From: Peterkaempfera bronchialis
Lineage (GTDB): Bacteria > Actinomycetota > Actinomycetes > Streptomycetales > Streptomycetaceae
Assembly: GCF_003258605.2 (NCBI RefSeq)
Contig: NZ_CP031264.1
Span: 6,378,232 to 6,442,231, forward strand
Length of the DNA: 64,000 bases
Direction of reading: 5' to 3'
Shown here: piece after piece, positions 42,526 to 56,142 of the stretch
Layout of the letters: the number at the start of each line of letters is the position of its first letter
How positions within the stretch are numbered: position 1 is the first letter of the stretch
Notes under the pieces: model-generated
The model's input: only the letters and a program-made list of their open reading frames with translations
What the model was told of the DNA's origin: nothing
Database searches by the model: none
Program-made: the position numbers and the translations under genes

Positions 42526-44049
42526 ATGACCGTCTACCAGCCGCCGGGACGCCCGGGCAGCCCGGCCACCTATCAGTCGCGGTACGGCAACTGGATCGGC
42601 GGGGAGTGGGTTCCGCCCGTGCGGGGCCGCTACTTCGACAACCCCAGCCCCGTCACCGGCCAGACCATCTGCGAGGTCGCCCGCAGCGGCGCCGAGGACA
42701 TCGAGAAGGCGCTGGACGCGGCGCACGCCGCCGCCCCCGCCTGGGGCCGCACCTCGCCCGCCGCCCGGGCCGTGGTCCTCAACCGGATCGCGGACCGCAT
42801 CGAGCAGAACCTGGAGATGCTGGCCGTCGCCGAGAGCTGGGAGAACGGCAAGCCCGTCCGGGAGACCCTGGCCGCCGACCTGCCGCTCGCCGTCGACCAC
42901 TTCCGCTACTTCGCCGGCGCGATCCGCGCCCAGGAGGGCGGCCTCTCGCAGATCGACGAGGACACCGTCGCTTACCACTTCCATGAGCCGCTGGGCGTGG
43001 TCGGCCAGATCATCCCGTGGAACTTCCCGCTGCTGATGGCGATCTGGAAGCTGGCCCCCGCCCTCGCCGCCGGCAACGCGGTGGTCCTCAAGCCCGCCGA
43101 GCAGACCCCGGCCTCCATCCTGCTGCTGATGGAGCTGATCGCCGACCTGCTGCCGCCCGGCGTGGTCAATGTGGTCAACGGCTTCGGCACCGAGGCGGGC
43201 AAGCCGCTTGCCTCCAGCAGCCGCATCCGCAAGATCGCCTTCACCGGCGAGACCACCACCGGCCGCCTGATCATGCAGTACGCCAGCGCCAACCTCATCC
43301 CGGTCACCCTGGAACTGGGCGGCAAGAGCCCCAACATCTTCTTCGGCGACGTCGCCGACGACGGCGACGCCTTCTACGACAAGGCCCTGGAGGGCTTCAC
43401 CCTCTTCGCCCTCAACCAGGGCGAGGTCTGCACCTGCCCCAGCCGGGCGCTGATCCAGTCCGCCATCTACGACCGCTTCCTCGGCGACGCGCTGGAGCGG
43501 GTCAAGGAGATCCGGCAGGGCAACCCGCTGGACACCGACACCATGGTCGGCGCCCAGGCATCCAACGACCAGCTGGAGAAGATCCTCTCCTACCTCGACA
43601 TCGGCCGCGCCGAGGGCGCCAAGGTGCTGGTCGGCGGCGAGCGGGTCGACCTCGGCGGCGAACTCTCCGGCGGCTACTACGTCGCCCCCACCGTCTTCGA
43701 GGGCGACAACAGCATGCGGATCTTCCAGGAGGAGATCTTCGGCCCGGTCGTCTCCGTCACCCGCTTCGACGACTTCGACGACGCCATCGGCATCGCCAAC
43801 GACACCCTGTACGGCCTCGGCGCCGGGGTCTGGACCCGCGACGGCGCCACCGCCTACCGGGCCGGCCGCGCCATCCAGGCCGGCCGGGTCTGGACCAACT
43901 GCTACCACGCCTACCCCGCGCACGCCGCCTTCGGCGGCTACAAGAACTCCGGCATCGGCCGCGAGAACCACCGCATGATGCTGGACCACTACCAGCAGAC
44001 CAAGAACCTGCTGGTCAGCTACTCCGACCAGGCCCTCGGCCTGTTCTGA
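42526..44049 (+). CDS. exaC: Aldehyde dehydrogenase (ExaC-like)
   Basis: NAD-dependent aldehyde dehydrogenase, 507 residues, close to the acetaldehyde dehydrogenase ExaC/AldB group: [52 protein letters not shown], catalytic E263 in LELGGKSPN and C302 in GEVCTCPSR, and the C-terminal [22 protein letters not shown]. It oxidises acetaldehyde and similar aldehydes to acids. The start ATG 42526 has GAGGAGG nine bases upstream. A GAF-type regulator upstream and a DUF779 gene downstream are its usual partners. Confidence 0.94.
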   Translation: MTVYQPPGRPGSPATYQSRYGNWIGGEWVPPVRGRYFDNPSPVTGQTICEVARSGAEDIEKALDAAHAAAPAWGRTSPAARAVVLNRIADRIEQNLEMLAVAESWENGKPVRETLAADLPLAVDHFRYFAGAIRAQEGGLSQIDEDTVAYHFHEPLGVVGQIIPWNFPLLMAIWKLAPALAAGNAVVLKPAEQTPASILLLMELIADLLPPGVVNVVNGFGTEAGKPLASSSRIRKIAFTGETTTGRLIMQYASANLIPVTLELGGKSPNIFFGDVADDGDAFYDKALEGFTLFALNQGEVCTCPSRALIQSAIYDRFLGDALERVKEIRQGNPLDTDTMVGAQASNDQLEKILSYLDIGRAEGAKVLVGGERVDLGGELSGGYYVAPTVFEGDNSMRIFQEEIFGPVVSVTRFDDFDDAIGIANDTLYGLGAGVWTRDGATAYRAGRAIQAGRVWTNCYHAYPAHAAFGGYKNSGIGRENHRMMLDHYQQTKNLLVSYSDQALGLF

Positions 44050-44059
44050 CCGCCACGGC

Positions 44060-44087
44060 GCGGGGCCGCCCCTCCCGGCGGCCCCGC
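44060..44087 (+). terminator. Stem-loop after the aldehyde dehydrogenase
   Basis: Perfect 11-base stem GCGGGGCCGCC/GGCGGCCCCGC with a six-base loop, ten bases after the stop. It lies before the DUF779 gene, so readthrough or a separate promoter must serve that gene. Confidence 0.75.
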
Positions 44088-44143
44088 ACCGCCGCCCCGT
44101 CCCTCGCCCGCGCCCCTCGCCCTCGCCCCCCGCCGGAGCCCCC

Positions 44144-44524
44144 ATGGACCCAGCCTCCCGGGTCGGCCTCACCCCCGCCGCCGCCGACCTGCTGCGCACC
44201 CTGCACGCCGAGCACGGCCCGCTGATGTTCCATCAGTCCGGCGGCTGCTGCGACGGCTCCGCCCCGATGTGCTACCCCGCCGGGGAGTTCCTGACCGGCG
44301 ACAGCGATGTGCACCTCGGCGACCTCCAGGTCCCCGGCATCGACCCGGTCCCCTTCTGGATGGCCAGGGACCAGTACGCCTACTGGCGACACACCCACCT
44401 CACCGTCGATGTCGTCCCCGGCCGAGGCGCCGGCTTCTCCCTGGAGGCCCCCACCGGCCTTCGCTTCCTGACCCGATCCCGGCTGCTCACCGACGGCGAA
44501 CTGGCGTCGCTGGGCCTGCTCTGA
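44144..44524 (+). CDS. DUF779 protein
   Basis: A 126-residue DUF779 protein: [33 protein letters not shown], then [40 protein letters not shown]. Adjacent cysteines (GGCCDG, MCY) may bind metal. It nearly always follows an ExaC-type aldehyde dehydrogenase, which supports a role in that oxidation or in enzyme maturation; the function is not demonstrated. It starts 94 bases after the dehydrogenase stop, beyond a hairpin. Confidence 0.9.
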   Translation: MDPASRVGLTPAAADLLRTLHAEHGPLMFHQSGGCCDGSAPMCYPAGEFLTGDSDVHLGDLQVPGIDPVPFWMARDQYAYWRHTHLTVDVVPGRGAGFSLEAPTGLRFLTRSRLLTDGELASLGLL

Positions 44525-44579
44525 CCCCTCGGCCTGCCACAATGCACCACAGGCAAGCGAACAAGGGTGGTTCCGGACC

Positions 44580-46955
<2,376 letters not shown>

Positions 46956-46981
46956 CAGCCACAGCCGCTGACATCCCACGG

Positions 46982-47017
46982 CCGCATCCGGGCGTCGCAG
47001 TAGGCGCCCGGGTGCGG
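46982..47017 (+). terminator. Terminator after tex
   Basis: A 13-base stem with one G-T wobble (46982-46994 with 47005-47017) and a ten-base loop, 26 bases after the stop. Confidence 0.8.
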
Positions 47018-47158
47018 TCGGTGACGGCTTCCCGATCTTTTCGGAAGCCTCACAGGCTCCCTCTGATTTCTCCCCCATGGTCCGCTTAGGCTCCGTGAAC
47101 ACGCCAAGCAATGCGGACCCCCGGCGATCCCGGTGGTGCAAGACCTACGGGAAGACGG

Positions 47159-47887
47159 ATGGACTACTGCTCGTCATGCCGGCGCCACGTCAACGGGGCC
47201 TATACCTGCCCGGGGTGCGGCAGCTCTGAGCTGACCGCCGCCCCCGTGCACGCCACGGCCCCGCTGCCGGCCGTCCCGGAAGAGGACGTCCCGTCGCCGT
47301 CCGTCGCCGGTCCCGCCGCCCCATCCCGTGCGGCGGGTCGGCGGCGCACGGTGCGGCGGCGTCGGCGGCGCGGGGTGGTGATCGCCGCCGCAGCCGGGCT
47401 GGTGGTCACCGGGCTCACCGCCGCCGCCCTCTCCTCCGGCAGCCTCACCGGCCTGGTCACCCAGGCCGAACCGGGCCCCTCCGACACCACCCCCGGCAGC
47501 ACGGGCGCCCCCGACCGCAGCGTCGAGGGTTCGGCGTCCGCAGCGGCGCCGACCGCCTCCGGCGGGACCGTGGAACCGCAGCGGTCGGCGGCATCCGCTG
47601 GCCCCAGCGGGTCGCCGTCGGCGACCGTCTCCGGGTCCGCCTCTCCGGGTGTCTCGGTGTCGCCGAGCGGTTCGGTGTCGGCCGCCCCGGTGGAGAGCCC
47701 CGCCGCCTCCGGCGAACCCGTCGGCCGCCCCGCCTCCACCCCGCCCGAGACCGCCGCCCCGGCCCCCGACGACCCCGACCCCGACCCGGCCACCCCCACC
47801 CCGACACCCCCGCCCCCCACCCCACCCCCAAGCGCGAGCCCGTCGCCGACCTGCACCTCGCACATCCTGTGGTGGTGCACGGACTGA
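47159..47887 (+). CDS. Zinc-ribbon membrane protein with Pro/Ser-rich tail
   Basis: A 242-residue protein starting MDYCSSCRRHVNGAYTCPGCGSS, a double-CxxC zinc ribbon. A basic stretch (GRRRTVRRRRRRG) follows, then one transmembrane helix (VVIAAAAGLVVTGLTAAAL), then about 130 Pro/Ser/Thr/Gly-rich residues outside. It ends in a short aromatic, Cys-containing tail, SPTCTSHILWWCTD. A TAGGCT -10-like box lies at 47087-47092. Similar zinc-ribbon/transmembrane proteins are common in Streptomyces and uncharacterised. The codons for the final tail are repeated several times downstream (see the repeat entry), which is unusual. Confidence 0.8.
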   Translation: MDYCSSCRRHVNGAYTCPGCGSSELTAAPVHATAPLPAVPEEDVPSPSVAGPAAPSRAAGRRRTVRRRRRRGVVIAAAAGLVVTGLTAAALSSGSLTGLVTQAEPGPSDTTPGSTGAPDRSVEGSASAAAPTASGGTVEPQRSAASAGPSGSPSATVSGSASPGVSVSPSGSVSAAPVESPAASGEPVGRPASTPPETAAPAPDDPDPDPATPTPTPPPPTPPPSASPSPTCTSHILWWCTD

Positions 47888-48440
47888 GGGAGTGCCTGCG
47901 GCGCAGGTCGGGGAGTACGAGGAGACGACCCCGAGCCCGTCGCCGACCTGCACCGCGCACATCCTGTGGTGTTGGCCCGGCTGAGGGGGTGCATGCGGCG
48001 CTGGTCGGGGGAGTACGAGGAGACGACCCCGAGCCCGTCGCTGACCTGCACCGCGCACATCCTGTGGTGTTGGCCGGGCTGAGGGGGTGCATGCGGCGCT
48101 GGTCGGGGGAGTACGGGGGTGGTGCCCGGGCTGAGGGGTGCCTGCGGCGCTGGTCGGGGAGTACGAGGAGACGACCCCGAGTCCGTCGCCGACCTGCACC
48201 GCACACATCGTGGTGGTGCACGGGCTGAGGGGCGCCTGCGGCGCAAGTCGGGGGGTGCGGGGGTGGTGGTGGCCGGGCTGAGTGGTGCCTGCGGCGCTGG
48301 TCGGGGGAGTGTGGGGAGACGACCCCGGCCCCGAGCCCGTCGCTGACCTGTAGCTCGCACATCCTGTGGGGTGGCCGGGCTGAGGGGTGCATGCGGCGTT
48401 GGTCGGGGGAGTGCGGGGAGACGTCCCCGACCCGGCCACC
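47835..48440. repeat. Tandem array repeating the C-terminal tail of the upstream gene
   Basis: Five copies of a unit containing GACCTGCAC at 47848 (the gene's own tail), 47945, 48043 and 48191, and a variant at 48345. Spacings are 97, 98, 148 and 154 bases. Units 1 and 2 would encode SPSPTCTAHILWCWPG and SPSLTCTAHILWCWPG and then stop, nearly the same as the gene's SPTCTSHILWWCTD. Unit 3 has a two-base deletion, and unit 4 reads SLTCSSHILWGG. Between tails each unit carries a conserved spacer (GCGGCGCTGGTCGGGG and GAGGAGACGACC). Units 3 and 4 are lengthened by a partial internal duplication. The array occupies most of the 740-base gap to the next gene. Confidence 0.88.
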
Positions 48441-48541
48441 CCACCCGGCCCCGGGCCGCAGGCACACCGCTCGCGGCCGGCGCCGCAGGCGCCCCGGTGG
48501 CGGCTGGGTGTGCGGGTCGGGTCCGCATGTGCGGGAATCGA

Positions 48542-48570
48542 TTGACCGGGCGATCACCAGGGCCCAGGAT
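48542..48570 (+). promoter_or_regulatory. Promoter of the FAD dehydrogenase gene
   Basis: TTGACC (48542-48547), 17 bases, CAGGAT (48565-48570), 57 bases before the ATG. A good vegetative-type match. Confidence 0.55.
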
Positions 48571-48627
48571 GCGGTGCAGAGCGCGGCCCGCGCCGCCGCG
48601 CCGCCCGGCCCCGGAGGAAGCGAGCCC

Positions 48628-50283
48628 ATGGCACTCGACGCCGACGTCATCGTGATCGGAGCGGGCCTGTCCGGTCTGGTCGCCACCGCCGAACTGGCGG
48701 CCGCCGGGCGCCGGGTGGTGCTGCTGGACCAGGAGCCCGCCGCCTCCCTGGGCGGGCAGGCGCACTGGTCCTTCGGCGGCCTCTTCCTGGTGGACTCGCC
48801 CGAGCAGCGGCGGCTCCGCATCCGCGACTCCCACGAACTGGCCTGGCAGGACTGGCAGGGCAGCGCCGGATTCGACCGCGACGAGGACCACTGGCCGCGC
48901 CGCTGGGCCGAGGCGTATGTCGCCTTCGCGGCGGGCGAGAAGCGGGCCTGGCTGCGCAGCCTCGGCATCCGCTTCTTCCCGGTGGTCGGCTGGGCCGAGC
49001 GCGGCGGCTACCTGGCGACCGGCCACGGCAACTCGGTGCCCCGCTTCCACATCACCTGGGGCACCGGGCCCGCCGTGGTCGAGCCGTTCGCCCGCCGGGT
49101 CCGCGAGGCCGCCGCCCGGGGCACCGTGCAGCTGCGCTTCCGCCACCGGGTGACCGCGCTCACCCGTACCGGAGGGACGGTGGACGGCGTACGCGGCGAG
49201 GTGCTGGCCCCGGACGGGGCGGAGCGCGGGACCGCCAGCTCCCGGGAGGTGGTCGGCGACTTCCACCTGCGCGCCCAGGCCGTGGTGGTCACCTCCGGCG
49301 GCATCGGCGGCAACCACGACCTGGTCCGCGCCCACTGGCCGGAACGGCTCGGCACCCCGCCGGCCAGGATGCTCTCCGGGGTGCCCGACCATGTGGACGG
49401 CCTGATGCTCGGGGTCGCCGAGCGGGCCGGTGCCCGCCATGTCAACCGCGACCGGATGTGGCACTACACCGAGGGCATCGAGAACTGGGACCCGATCTGG
49501 AGCCGCCACGGCATCCGCATCCTGCCCGGCCCCTCCTCGCTCTGGCTGGATGCGCGCGGTAACCGGCTGCCGGTACCGCTCTTCCCCGGCTTCGACACCC
49601 TGGGCACCCTCCAGCACATCACGACCACCGGGCACGACCACACCTGGTTTGTGCTCACCCAGCGGATCATCGAGAAGGAGTTCGCCCTCTCCGGCTCCGA
49701 GCAGAACCCCGACCTCACCGGGAAGAGCGTGCGCGGCGTCCTCGGCCGCGCCCTGCCCGGCGCCACCGGGCCCGTCGAGGCGTTCAAGCGGCACGGCCCG
49801 GACTTCACGGTCGCCGACGACCTCGCCGAGCTGGTCCGGGGCATGAACCGGATCACCGGCGAGCCGTTGATCGACGAGGCCGCGCTGCGCCGTGAGATCA
49901 CCGCCCGCGACCGGGAGTTGGGCAACCCGTTCACCAAGGACCTCCAGCTCACCGCCGTCCATGGCGCCCGCCGCTACCTCGGGGACCGGCTGATCCGAGT
50001 CGCCGCCCCGCACCGCCTGCTGGACCCCAAGGCCGGGCCGCTGATCGCGGTCCGGCTGAACATCCTCACCCGCAAGTCGCTGGGCGGTCTGGAGACCGAC
50101 CTCGACGCCCGGGTGCTGCGGGCCGGCGGCGAGCCGCTGCCCGGCCTCTATGCCGCCGGGGAGGCGGCGGGCTTCGGCGGCGGGGGGATGCACGGCTACC
50201 GCTCGCTGGAGGGCACCTTCCTCGGCGGCTGCCTCTTCTCCGGCCGCGCCGCAGGCCGTGCCGCCGCCCGGGCAACTGCCTGA
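48628..50283 (+). CDS. FAD-binding dehydrogenase (KstD-like)
   Basis: A 551-residue flavoprotein of the fumarate reductase/3-ketosteroid dehydrogenase superfamily. The N-terminal dinucleotide motif is VIVIGAGLSGLVATAELAAAGRRV, followed by EPAASLGGQAHWSFGGLFLVDSPEQ. The C-terminal FAD motif is GLYAAGEAAGFGGGGMHGYRSLEGTFLGGCLFSGR. It matches the actinobacterial group annotated as FAD-binding dehydrogenase; the substrate is not known, and no steroid-catabolic genes are nearby. The start ATG 48628 has GGAGGAAG upstream. It converges on the ABC-F gene with only 21 bases between. Confidence 0.92.
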   Translation: MALDADVIVIGAGLSGLVATAELAAAGRRVVLLDQEPAASLGGQAHWSFGGLFLVDSPEQRRLRIRDSHELAWQDWQGSAGFDRDEDHWPRRWAEAYVAFAAGEKRAWLRSLGIRFFPVVGWAERGGYLATGHGNSVPRFHITWGTGPAVVEPFARRVREAAARGTVQLRFRHRVTALTRTGGTVDGVRGEVLAPDGAERGTASSREVVGDFHLRAQAVVVTSGGIGGNHDLVRAHWPERLGTPPARMLSGVPDHVDGLMLGVAERAGARHVNRDRMWHYTEGIENWDPIWSRHGIRILPGPSSLWLDARGNRLPVPLFPGFDTLGTLQHITTTGHDHTWFVLTQRIIEKEFALSGSEQNPDLTGKSVRGVLGRALPGATGPVEAFKRHGPDFTVADDLAELVRGMNRITGEPLIDEAALRREITARDRELGNPFTKDLQLTAVHGARRYLGDRLIRVAAPHRLLDPKAGPLIAVRLNILTRKSLGGLETDLDARVLRAGGEPLPGLYAAGEAAGFGGGGMHGYRSLEGTFLGGCLFSGRAAGRAAARATA

Positions 50284-50304
50284 CGTCCTGTCAACTGCTG
50301 CTGC

Positions 50305-51942
50305 TCAGTGCTCGCTTACCCGCCCGTCGGCGACCTCGATCCGCCGGGTGGTGTGCACCGCCTCCAGCATCCGCCGGTCATGCGTCACCAGCAGCAGCGT
50401 CCCCGGGAAGGACGCCAGCGCCGACTCCAACTGCTCGATCGCGGGCAGGTCCAGATGGTTGGTGGGCTCGTCCAGCACCAGCAGGTTCACCCCGCGCGCC
50501 TGGAGCAGCGCCAGCGCCGCCCGGGTCCGCTCACCCGGCGACAGCGTGGCCGCCGGTCGCAGCACATGGTGCGCCTTCAGGCCGAACTTGGCCAGCAGCG
50601 TCCGCACATCCGCCGGTGCCAGCTCCGGCACCGCCGCCCCGAAGGCGTCCAGCAGCACATCAGCGCCGTAGAAGAGGCCCCGCGCCTGGTCCACCTCGCC
50701 GACCACCACGCCCGGGCCCAGCGAGGCATGCCCCGCGTCCAGCGGCAGCCGGCCCAGCAGCGCTGCCAGCAGGGTGGACTTGCCGGAGCCGTTGGCGCCG
50801 GTGATCGCCACCCGGTCCGCCCAGTCGATCTGGAGGTCCACCGGGCCGAAGGAGAAGTCCCCGCGCCGCACCCGTGCGTCCCGCAGCGTCGCCACCACCG
50901 CCCCGGCGCGCGGCGCCACGGCGATCTCCATCCGCAGCTCCCACTCCTTGCGCGGCTCCTCGACCACCTCCAGCCGCTCGATCAGCCGCTCCGTCTGGCG
51001 TGCCTTGGCCGCCTGCTTCTCGGTGGACTCACTGCGGAACTTGCGGCCCATCTTGTCGTTGTCGGTCGCCTTGCGGCGGGCGTTCTTGACGCCCTTCTCC
51101 ATCCACGACCGCTGGGTGCGGGCCCGCGTCTCCAGCGACGCCCGGGTGTCCGCGTACTCCTCGTACTCCTCGCGGGCGTGCCGCCGGGCCACCTCCCGCT
51201 CCTCCAGGTACGCCGCATAGCCGCCGCCGTAGCCGCGCACCAGCTGCTGGGCCAGGTCCAGCTCGACCACCCGGTTGACCGTCCGGGCCAGGAACTCGCG
51301 GTCGTGGCTCACCACCACCGCCCCGGCGCGCAGCCCGGCGACAAACGCCTCCAGCCGTTCCAGGCCGTCCAGGTCCAGGTCGTTGGTCGGCTCGTCCAGC
51401 AGGAAGATGTCGTACCGGCTGAGCAGCAGCGACGCCAGCCCGGCGCGGGCCGCCTGGCCGCCGGAGAGCGCCGTCATCGGCTGCTCCAGGTCGACCTTGA
51501 GGCCGAGGGCGTCCGCCACCTCCTCGGCCCGCTCCTCCAGGTCGGCGCCGCCCAGGTCCAGCCAGCGCTCCAGGCCGACCGCATAGGCGTCGTCCGCGCC
51601 CGGGGCGCCGTCGACCAGCGCCTGGGTGGCGGCGTCCAGGGCCAGCTGCGCGGCGGCCACGCCGGTCCGCCGGGCCAGGAACGCACGCACGGTCTCGCCG
51701 GGGCGGCGGTCCGGCTCCTGGGGGAGGTGGCCCACATTGGCGGTCGGCGGGCTGAGCCGCAGGGTGCCCTGCTCGGGTGTGTCCAGCCCGGCGAGCAGGC
51801 GCAGCAGAGTGGACTTCCCCGCGCCGTTGGCCCCGACCAGCCCGACGAGGTCGCCGGGGGCGACGACCAGGTCGAGTCCGGTGAAGAGCGGGCGGTCGCC
51901 GTGCCCGGCGGCGAGGTTCTTGGCGACGAGTGTGGCAGTCAT
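50305..51942 (-). CDS. ABC-F family ATPase
   Basis: A 545-residue ABC-F protein with two ATPase domains and no membrane helices. The first P-loop is GANGAGKST, signature ALSGGQAARAGLAS, Walker B LLDEPTNDLDLDG. The second P-loop is GANGSGKST, signature TLSPGERTRAAL, Walker B VLDEPTNHLD. The interdomain linker is charged (HAREEYEEYADTRASLETRARTQRSWMEKGVKNARRKA). ABC-F proteins act on ribosomes, as translation factors or antibiotic-resistance proteins. The promoter TAGGAT lies ten bases before the start and no ribosome site is visible, so the mRNA may be almost leaderless. It is divergent from the F420-type oxidoreductase gene. Confidence 0.93.
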   Translation of the reverse strand: MTATLVAKNLAAGHGDRPLFTGLDLVVAPGDLVGLVGANGAGKSTLLRLLAGLDTPEQGTLRLSPPTANVGHLPQEPDRRPGETVRAFLARRTGVAAAQLALDAATQALVDGAPGADDAYAVGLERWLDLGGADLEERAEEVADALGLKVDLEQPMTALSGGQAARAGLASLLLSRYDIFLLDEPTNDLDLDGLERLEAFVAGLRAGAVVVSHDREFLARTVNRVVELDLAQQLVRGYGGGYAAYLEEREVARRHAREEYEEYADTRASLETRARTQRSWMEKGVKNARRKATDNDKMGRKFRSESTEKQAAKARQTERLIERLEVVEEPRKEWELRMEIAVAPRAGAVVATLRDARVRRGDFSFGPVDLQIDWADRVAITGANGSGKSTLLAALLGRLPLDAGHASLGPGVVVGEVDQARGLFYGADVLLDAFGAAVPELAPADVRTLLAKFGLKAHHVLRPAATLSPGERTRAALALLQARGVNLLVLDEPTNHLDLPAIEQLESALASFPGTLLLVTHDRRMLEAVHTTRRIEVADGRVSEH

Positions 51943-52013
51943 GAGGAGGCCGATCCTATCGGGATCAGCGGCAGGAGCCGTTTTCGTCCCGGCAGCCGGG
52001 GAATCCGCGCCTT

Positions 52014-52979
52014 ATGGTGCAAATCGGGTACACGATGATGACCGAGCAGGCCGGACCGCGTGCACTGGTGGACCATGTGGTGCGGGCGGAGCAGGTCGGT
52101 TTCGACTTCTCCGTCATCTCCGACCACTCCTTTCCGTGGCTGGACGCGCAGGGCCACGCACCGTACGCCTGGAGTGTGCTGGGCGCGGCGGCGTGGGCGA
52201 CCTCGCGGATTCCGCTGATGACCTATGTGACCTGCCCGACCATGCGCTACCACCCGGCGGTGGTGGCGCAGAAGGCGGCCACCGTGCAGTTGCTCTCCGA
52301 GGGCCGCTTCCGGCTGGGGCTGGGCGCGGGCGAGAACCTCAACGAGCATGTGGTGGGCGCCGGATGGCCGGTGGTCGATGTGCGCCACGAGATGCTGGAG
52401 GAGGCTGTGGAGATCATCCGGGCCCTCTTCGCCGGCGGCTATGTCAGCCACCACGGCGCCCACTTCGACGTGGAGTCCGCCAGGCTCTGGGACCTGCCGG
52501 ACCGGCCGCCGCCGATCGGGATCGCCGTCTCCGGGGAGCAGTCCTGCTCGCTCGCCGGGCGGCTGGGCGACCTGGTGATCGCCGTGGAGCCCAAGGGCGG
52601 CCTGCTGGACTCCTTCGACCGGCACGGCGGCGCGGGCAAGCCCCGGGTGGGCCAGCTGCCGGTCTGCTACGACCCGGACCGGGAGGCCGCGGTGGCCCGC
52701 GCGTATGAGCAGTTCCGCTGGTTCGCGGGCGGCTGGAAGGTCAACTCCGAGCTGCCCGGCACGGCAGGGTTCGCCTCCGCCACGCAGTTCGTCCGCCCGG
52801 AGGACGTCGCCGCCGCCATCCCCTGCGGTGACGACGTGGAGCTGTTCGCCGACGCGGTGCGGCCCTTTGTGGAGGCCGGATTCACCGAGGTCGCCCTGGT
52901 GCAGGTCGGCGGCGACGCCCAGTATCCGTTCCTGGACTGGGCGGAGAAGGCCCTGCTGCCCGCGCTGCGGGAGCTGTGA
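52014..52979 (+). CDS. F420-dependent LLM-class oxidoreductase
   Basis: A 321-residue luciferase-like monooxygenase-fold protein of the F420-dependent (G6PDH-like, TIGR03557-type) group: IGYTMMTEQAGPRALVDHVVRAEQVGFDFSVISDHSFPWLDAQGHAPYAWSVLGAAA, then RYHPAVVAQKAATVQLLSEGRFRLGLGAGENLNEHVVG. The TIM barrel and the GENLNEH region agree with F420 binding. The substrate cannot be read from sequence. ATG 52014; the following DUF6158-like gene starts 38 bases after its stop, probably in the same transcript. Confidence 0.92.
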   Translation: MVQIGYTMMTEQAGPRALVDHVVRAEQVGFDFSVISDHSFPWLDAQGHAPYAWSVLGAAAWATSRIPLMTYVTCPTMRYHPAVVAQKAATVQLLSEGRFRLGLGAGENLNEHVVGAGWPVVDVRHEMLEEAVEIIRALFAGGYVSHHGAHFDVESARLWDLPDRPPPIGIAVSGEQSCSLAGRLGDLVIAVEPKGGLLDSFDRHGGAGKPRVGQLPVCYDPDREAAVARAYEQFRWFAGGWKVNSELPGTAGFASATQFVRPEDVAAAIPCGDDVELFADAVRPFVEAGFTEVALVQVGGDAQYPFLDWAEKALLPALREL

Positions 52980-53017
52980 GTCCCGGCACCGCGGACCGGC
53001 GGCACGAGGAGGACCAG

Positions 53018-53296
53018 ATGGACGGCGCACCGACCCTCGGCATCGACCCCGGGCAGCTCGACGAGAGCGTGCTCATGCACGAGCTGGAGCAGATCCACCG
53101 CACCCGCCATGAGACGCTGCTGCACGGCTCCGCCGAGGCGCTGGACCGGCACACCTCGCGGATGGCGGAGCTGGAGGAGGAGTACCTGCGCCGCCACCCG
53201 GAGCGGATGGTGACCGCCGGCCGGACCCGGCTCGGTGCCCGGGCCCGCACCCATGCGGAGGGCACCGACCCGGACGCCCCCCGCGGCCTGGCCTGA
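53018..53296 (+). CDS. DUF6158-like small acidic protein
   Basis: A 92-residue protein: DPGQLDESVLMHELEQIHRTRHETLLHGSAEALDRHTSRMAELEEEYLRRHPER, a helical domain of the DUF6158 kind common in actinobacteria, often near LLM-class oxidoreductases. The start ATG 53018 has GAGGAGG seven bases upstream. The C-terminal tail is basic (TRLGARARTH). No function is known. Confidence 0.82.
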   Translation: MDGAPTLGIDPGQLDESVLMHELEQIHRTRHETLLHGSAEALDRHTSRMAELEEEYLRRHPERMVTAGRTRLGARARTHAEGTDPDAPRGLA

Positions 53297-53300
53297 CCCC

Positions 53301-53358
53301 CGCCCCGGCCCCACACGCCCCGGCCCCACACGCCCCGGCCCCGCCGCCCCGGCCCCGC
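53301..53358. repeat. 15 bp C-rich tandem repeat
   Basis: CGCCCCGGCCCCACA at 53301 and 53316, then degenerate copies to about 53358, beginning five bases after the DUF6158-like stop. The rest of the gap to the katE stop (53536) is C-rich low complexity (CCGCTCCGACCCC words) with no gene. Confidence 0.8.
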
Positions 53359-53535
53359 GCCCTGACTCCGCCGTCCCGGCCCCCCGCTCCGGCCCCCGCT
53401 TCGGTTTCGCGCGCTTAGGCCCCGAGCCGCCGCCCCCCGCTCCGACCCCGGCCACCGCGCCTCCCACCCCACCGCCCTATGACTCCGCCGCCCTGACTCC
53501 GCTCTCCCGCTCCGACCCCGCCGCCGGGCGTGGTG

Positions 53536-55665
<2,130 letters not shown>

Positions 55666-55885
55666 GGTGGTGCTCCCTCTCGAACGGTCCGGCGATGCGT
55701 ACACCGCCCTGCGGTCCGCCCCCGGTACCCGAGCCGATCGCGATCATGCACCTGCGGAGCGCCGTCGCCCATACGGACGCCCCCCGCGATCGACCCGGCA
55801 TGAACCGCTCGGCCCGGGGTACCGCACCGGGCTGCCGTACCGCGCACCGCGGGCGGCACCCCGACACCCCGTGGAGGAACCGACC

Positions 55886-56080
55886 ATGGCCGAGATCAGC
55901 CCCATCGACGTGCAGAAGGCCCTGTCCGGCGTCGACTACCCCTGCGATCGCGACCAGCTCGCCAAGCGCGCCACCGACAACGGCGCCGACAAGCGGCTGG
56001 TCGAGCGCATCCGCAAGCTCGACACCAAGACCTTCCAGAACCCCGCCGAGGTCAGCAAGGCCCTCTTCAAGCACGCCTGA
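55886..56080 (+). CDS. DUF2795 protein
   Basis: A 64-residue DUF2795 protein: SPIDVQKALSGVDYPCDRDQLAKRATDNGADKRLVERIRKLDTKTFQNPAEVSKALFK, full length for the family. A small helical domain of unknown function, frequent near stress genes in actinobacteria and here divergent from katE. The start ATG 55886 has GGAGG seven bases upstream. It is followed by a strong terminator. Confidence 0.92.
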   Translation: MAEISPIDVQKALSGVDYPCDRDQLAKRATDNGADKRLVERIRKLDTKTFQNPAEVSKALFKHA

Positions 56081-56092
56081 CCCGCCCGCGTC

Positions 56093-56118
56093 CCCCGCCC
56101 GCCGACCGGCGGGCGGGG
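56093..56118 (+). terminator. Terminator after the DUF2795 gene
   Basis: Perfect 12-base arms CCCCGCCCGCCG/CGGCGGGCGGGG separated by two bases (effectively 11 pairs with a tetraloop). Confidence 0.85.
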
Positions 56119-56142
56119 AACGCCAGCCCCACCGGAGGCCGT

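Noticed and set aside
47174-48439. Minus-strand open frame through the tail-repeat array
   Set aside because: It extends antisense through the zinc-ribbon membrane protein and consists of repeat-derived Pro/Ser/Gly text without a domain.
53297-53535. Small gene in the C-rich gap before katE
   Set aside because: Only repeat-driven Pro/Arg frames, with no start preceded by a ribosome site.
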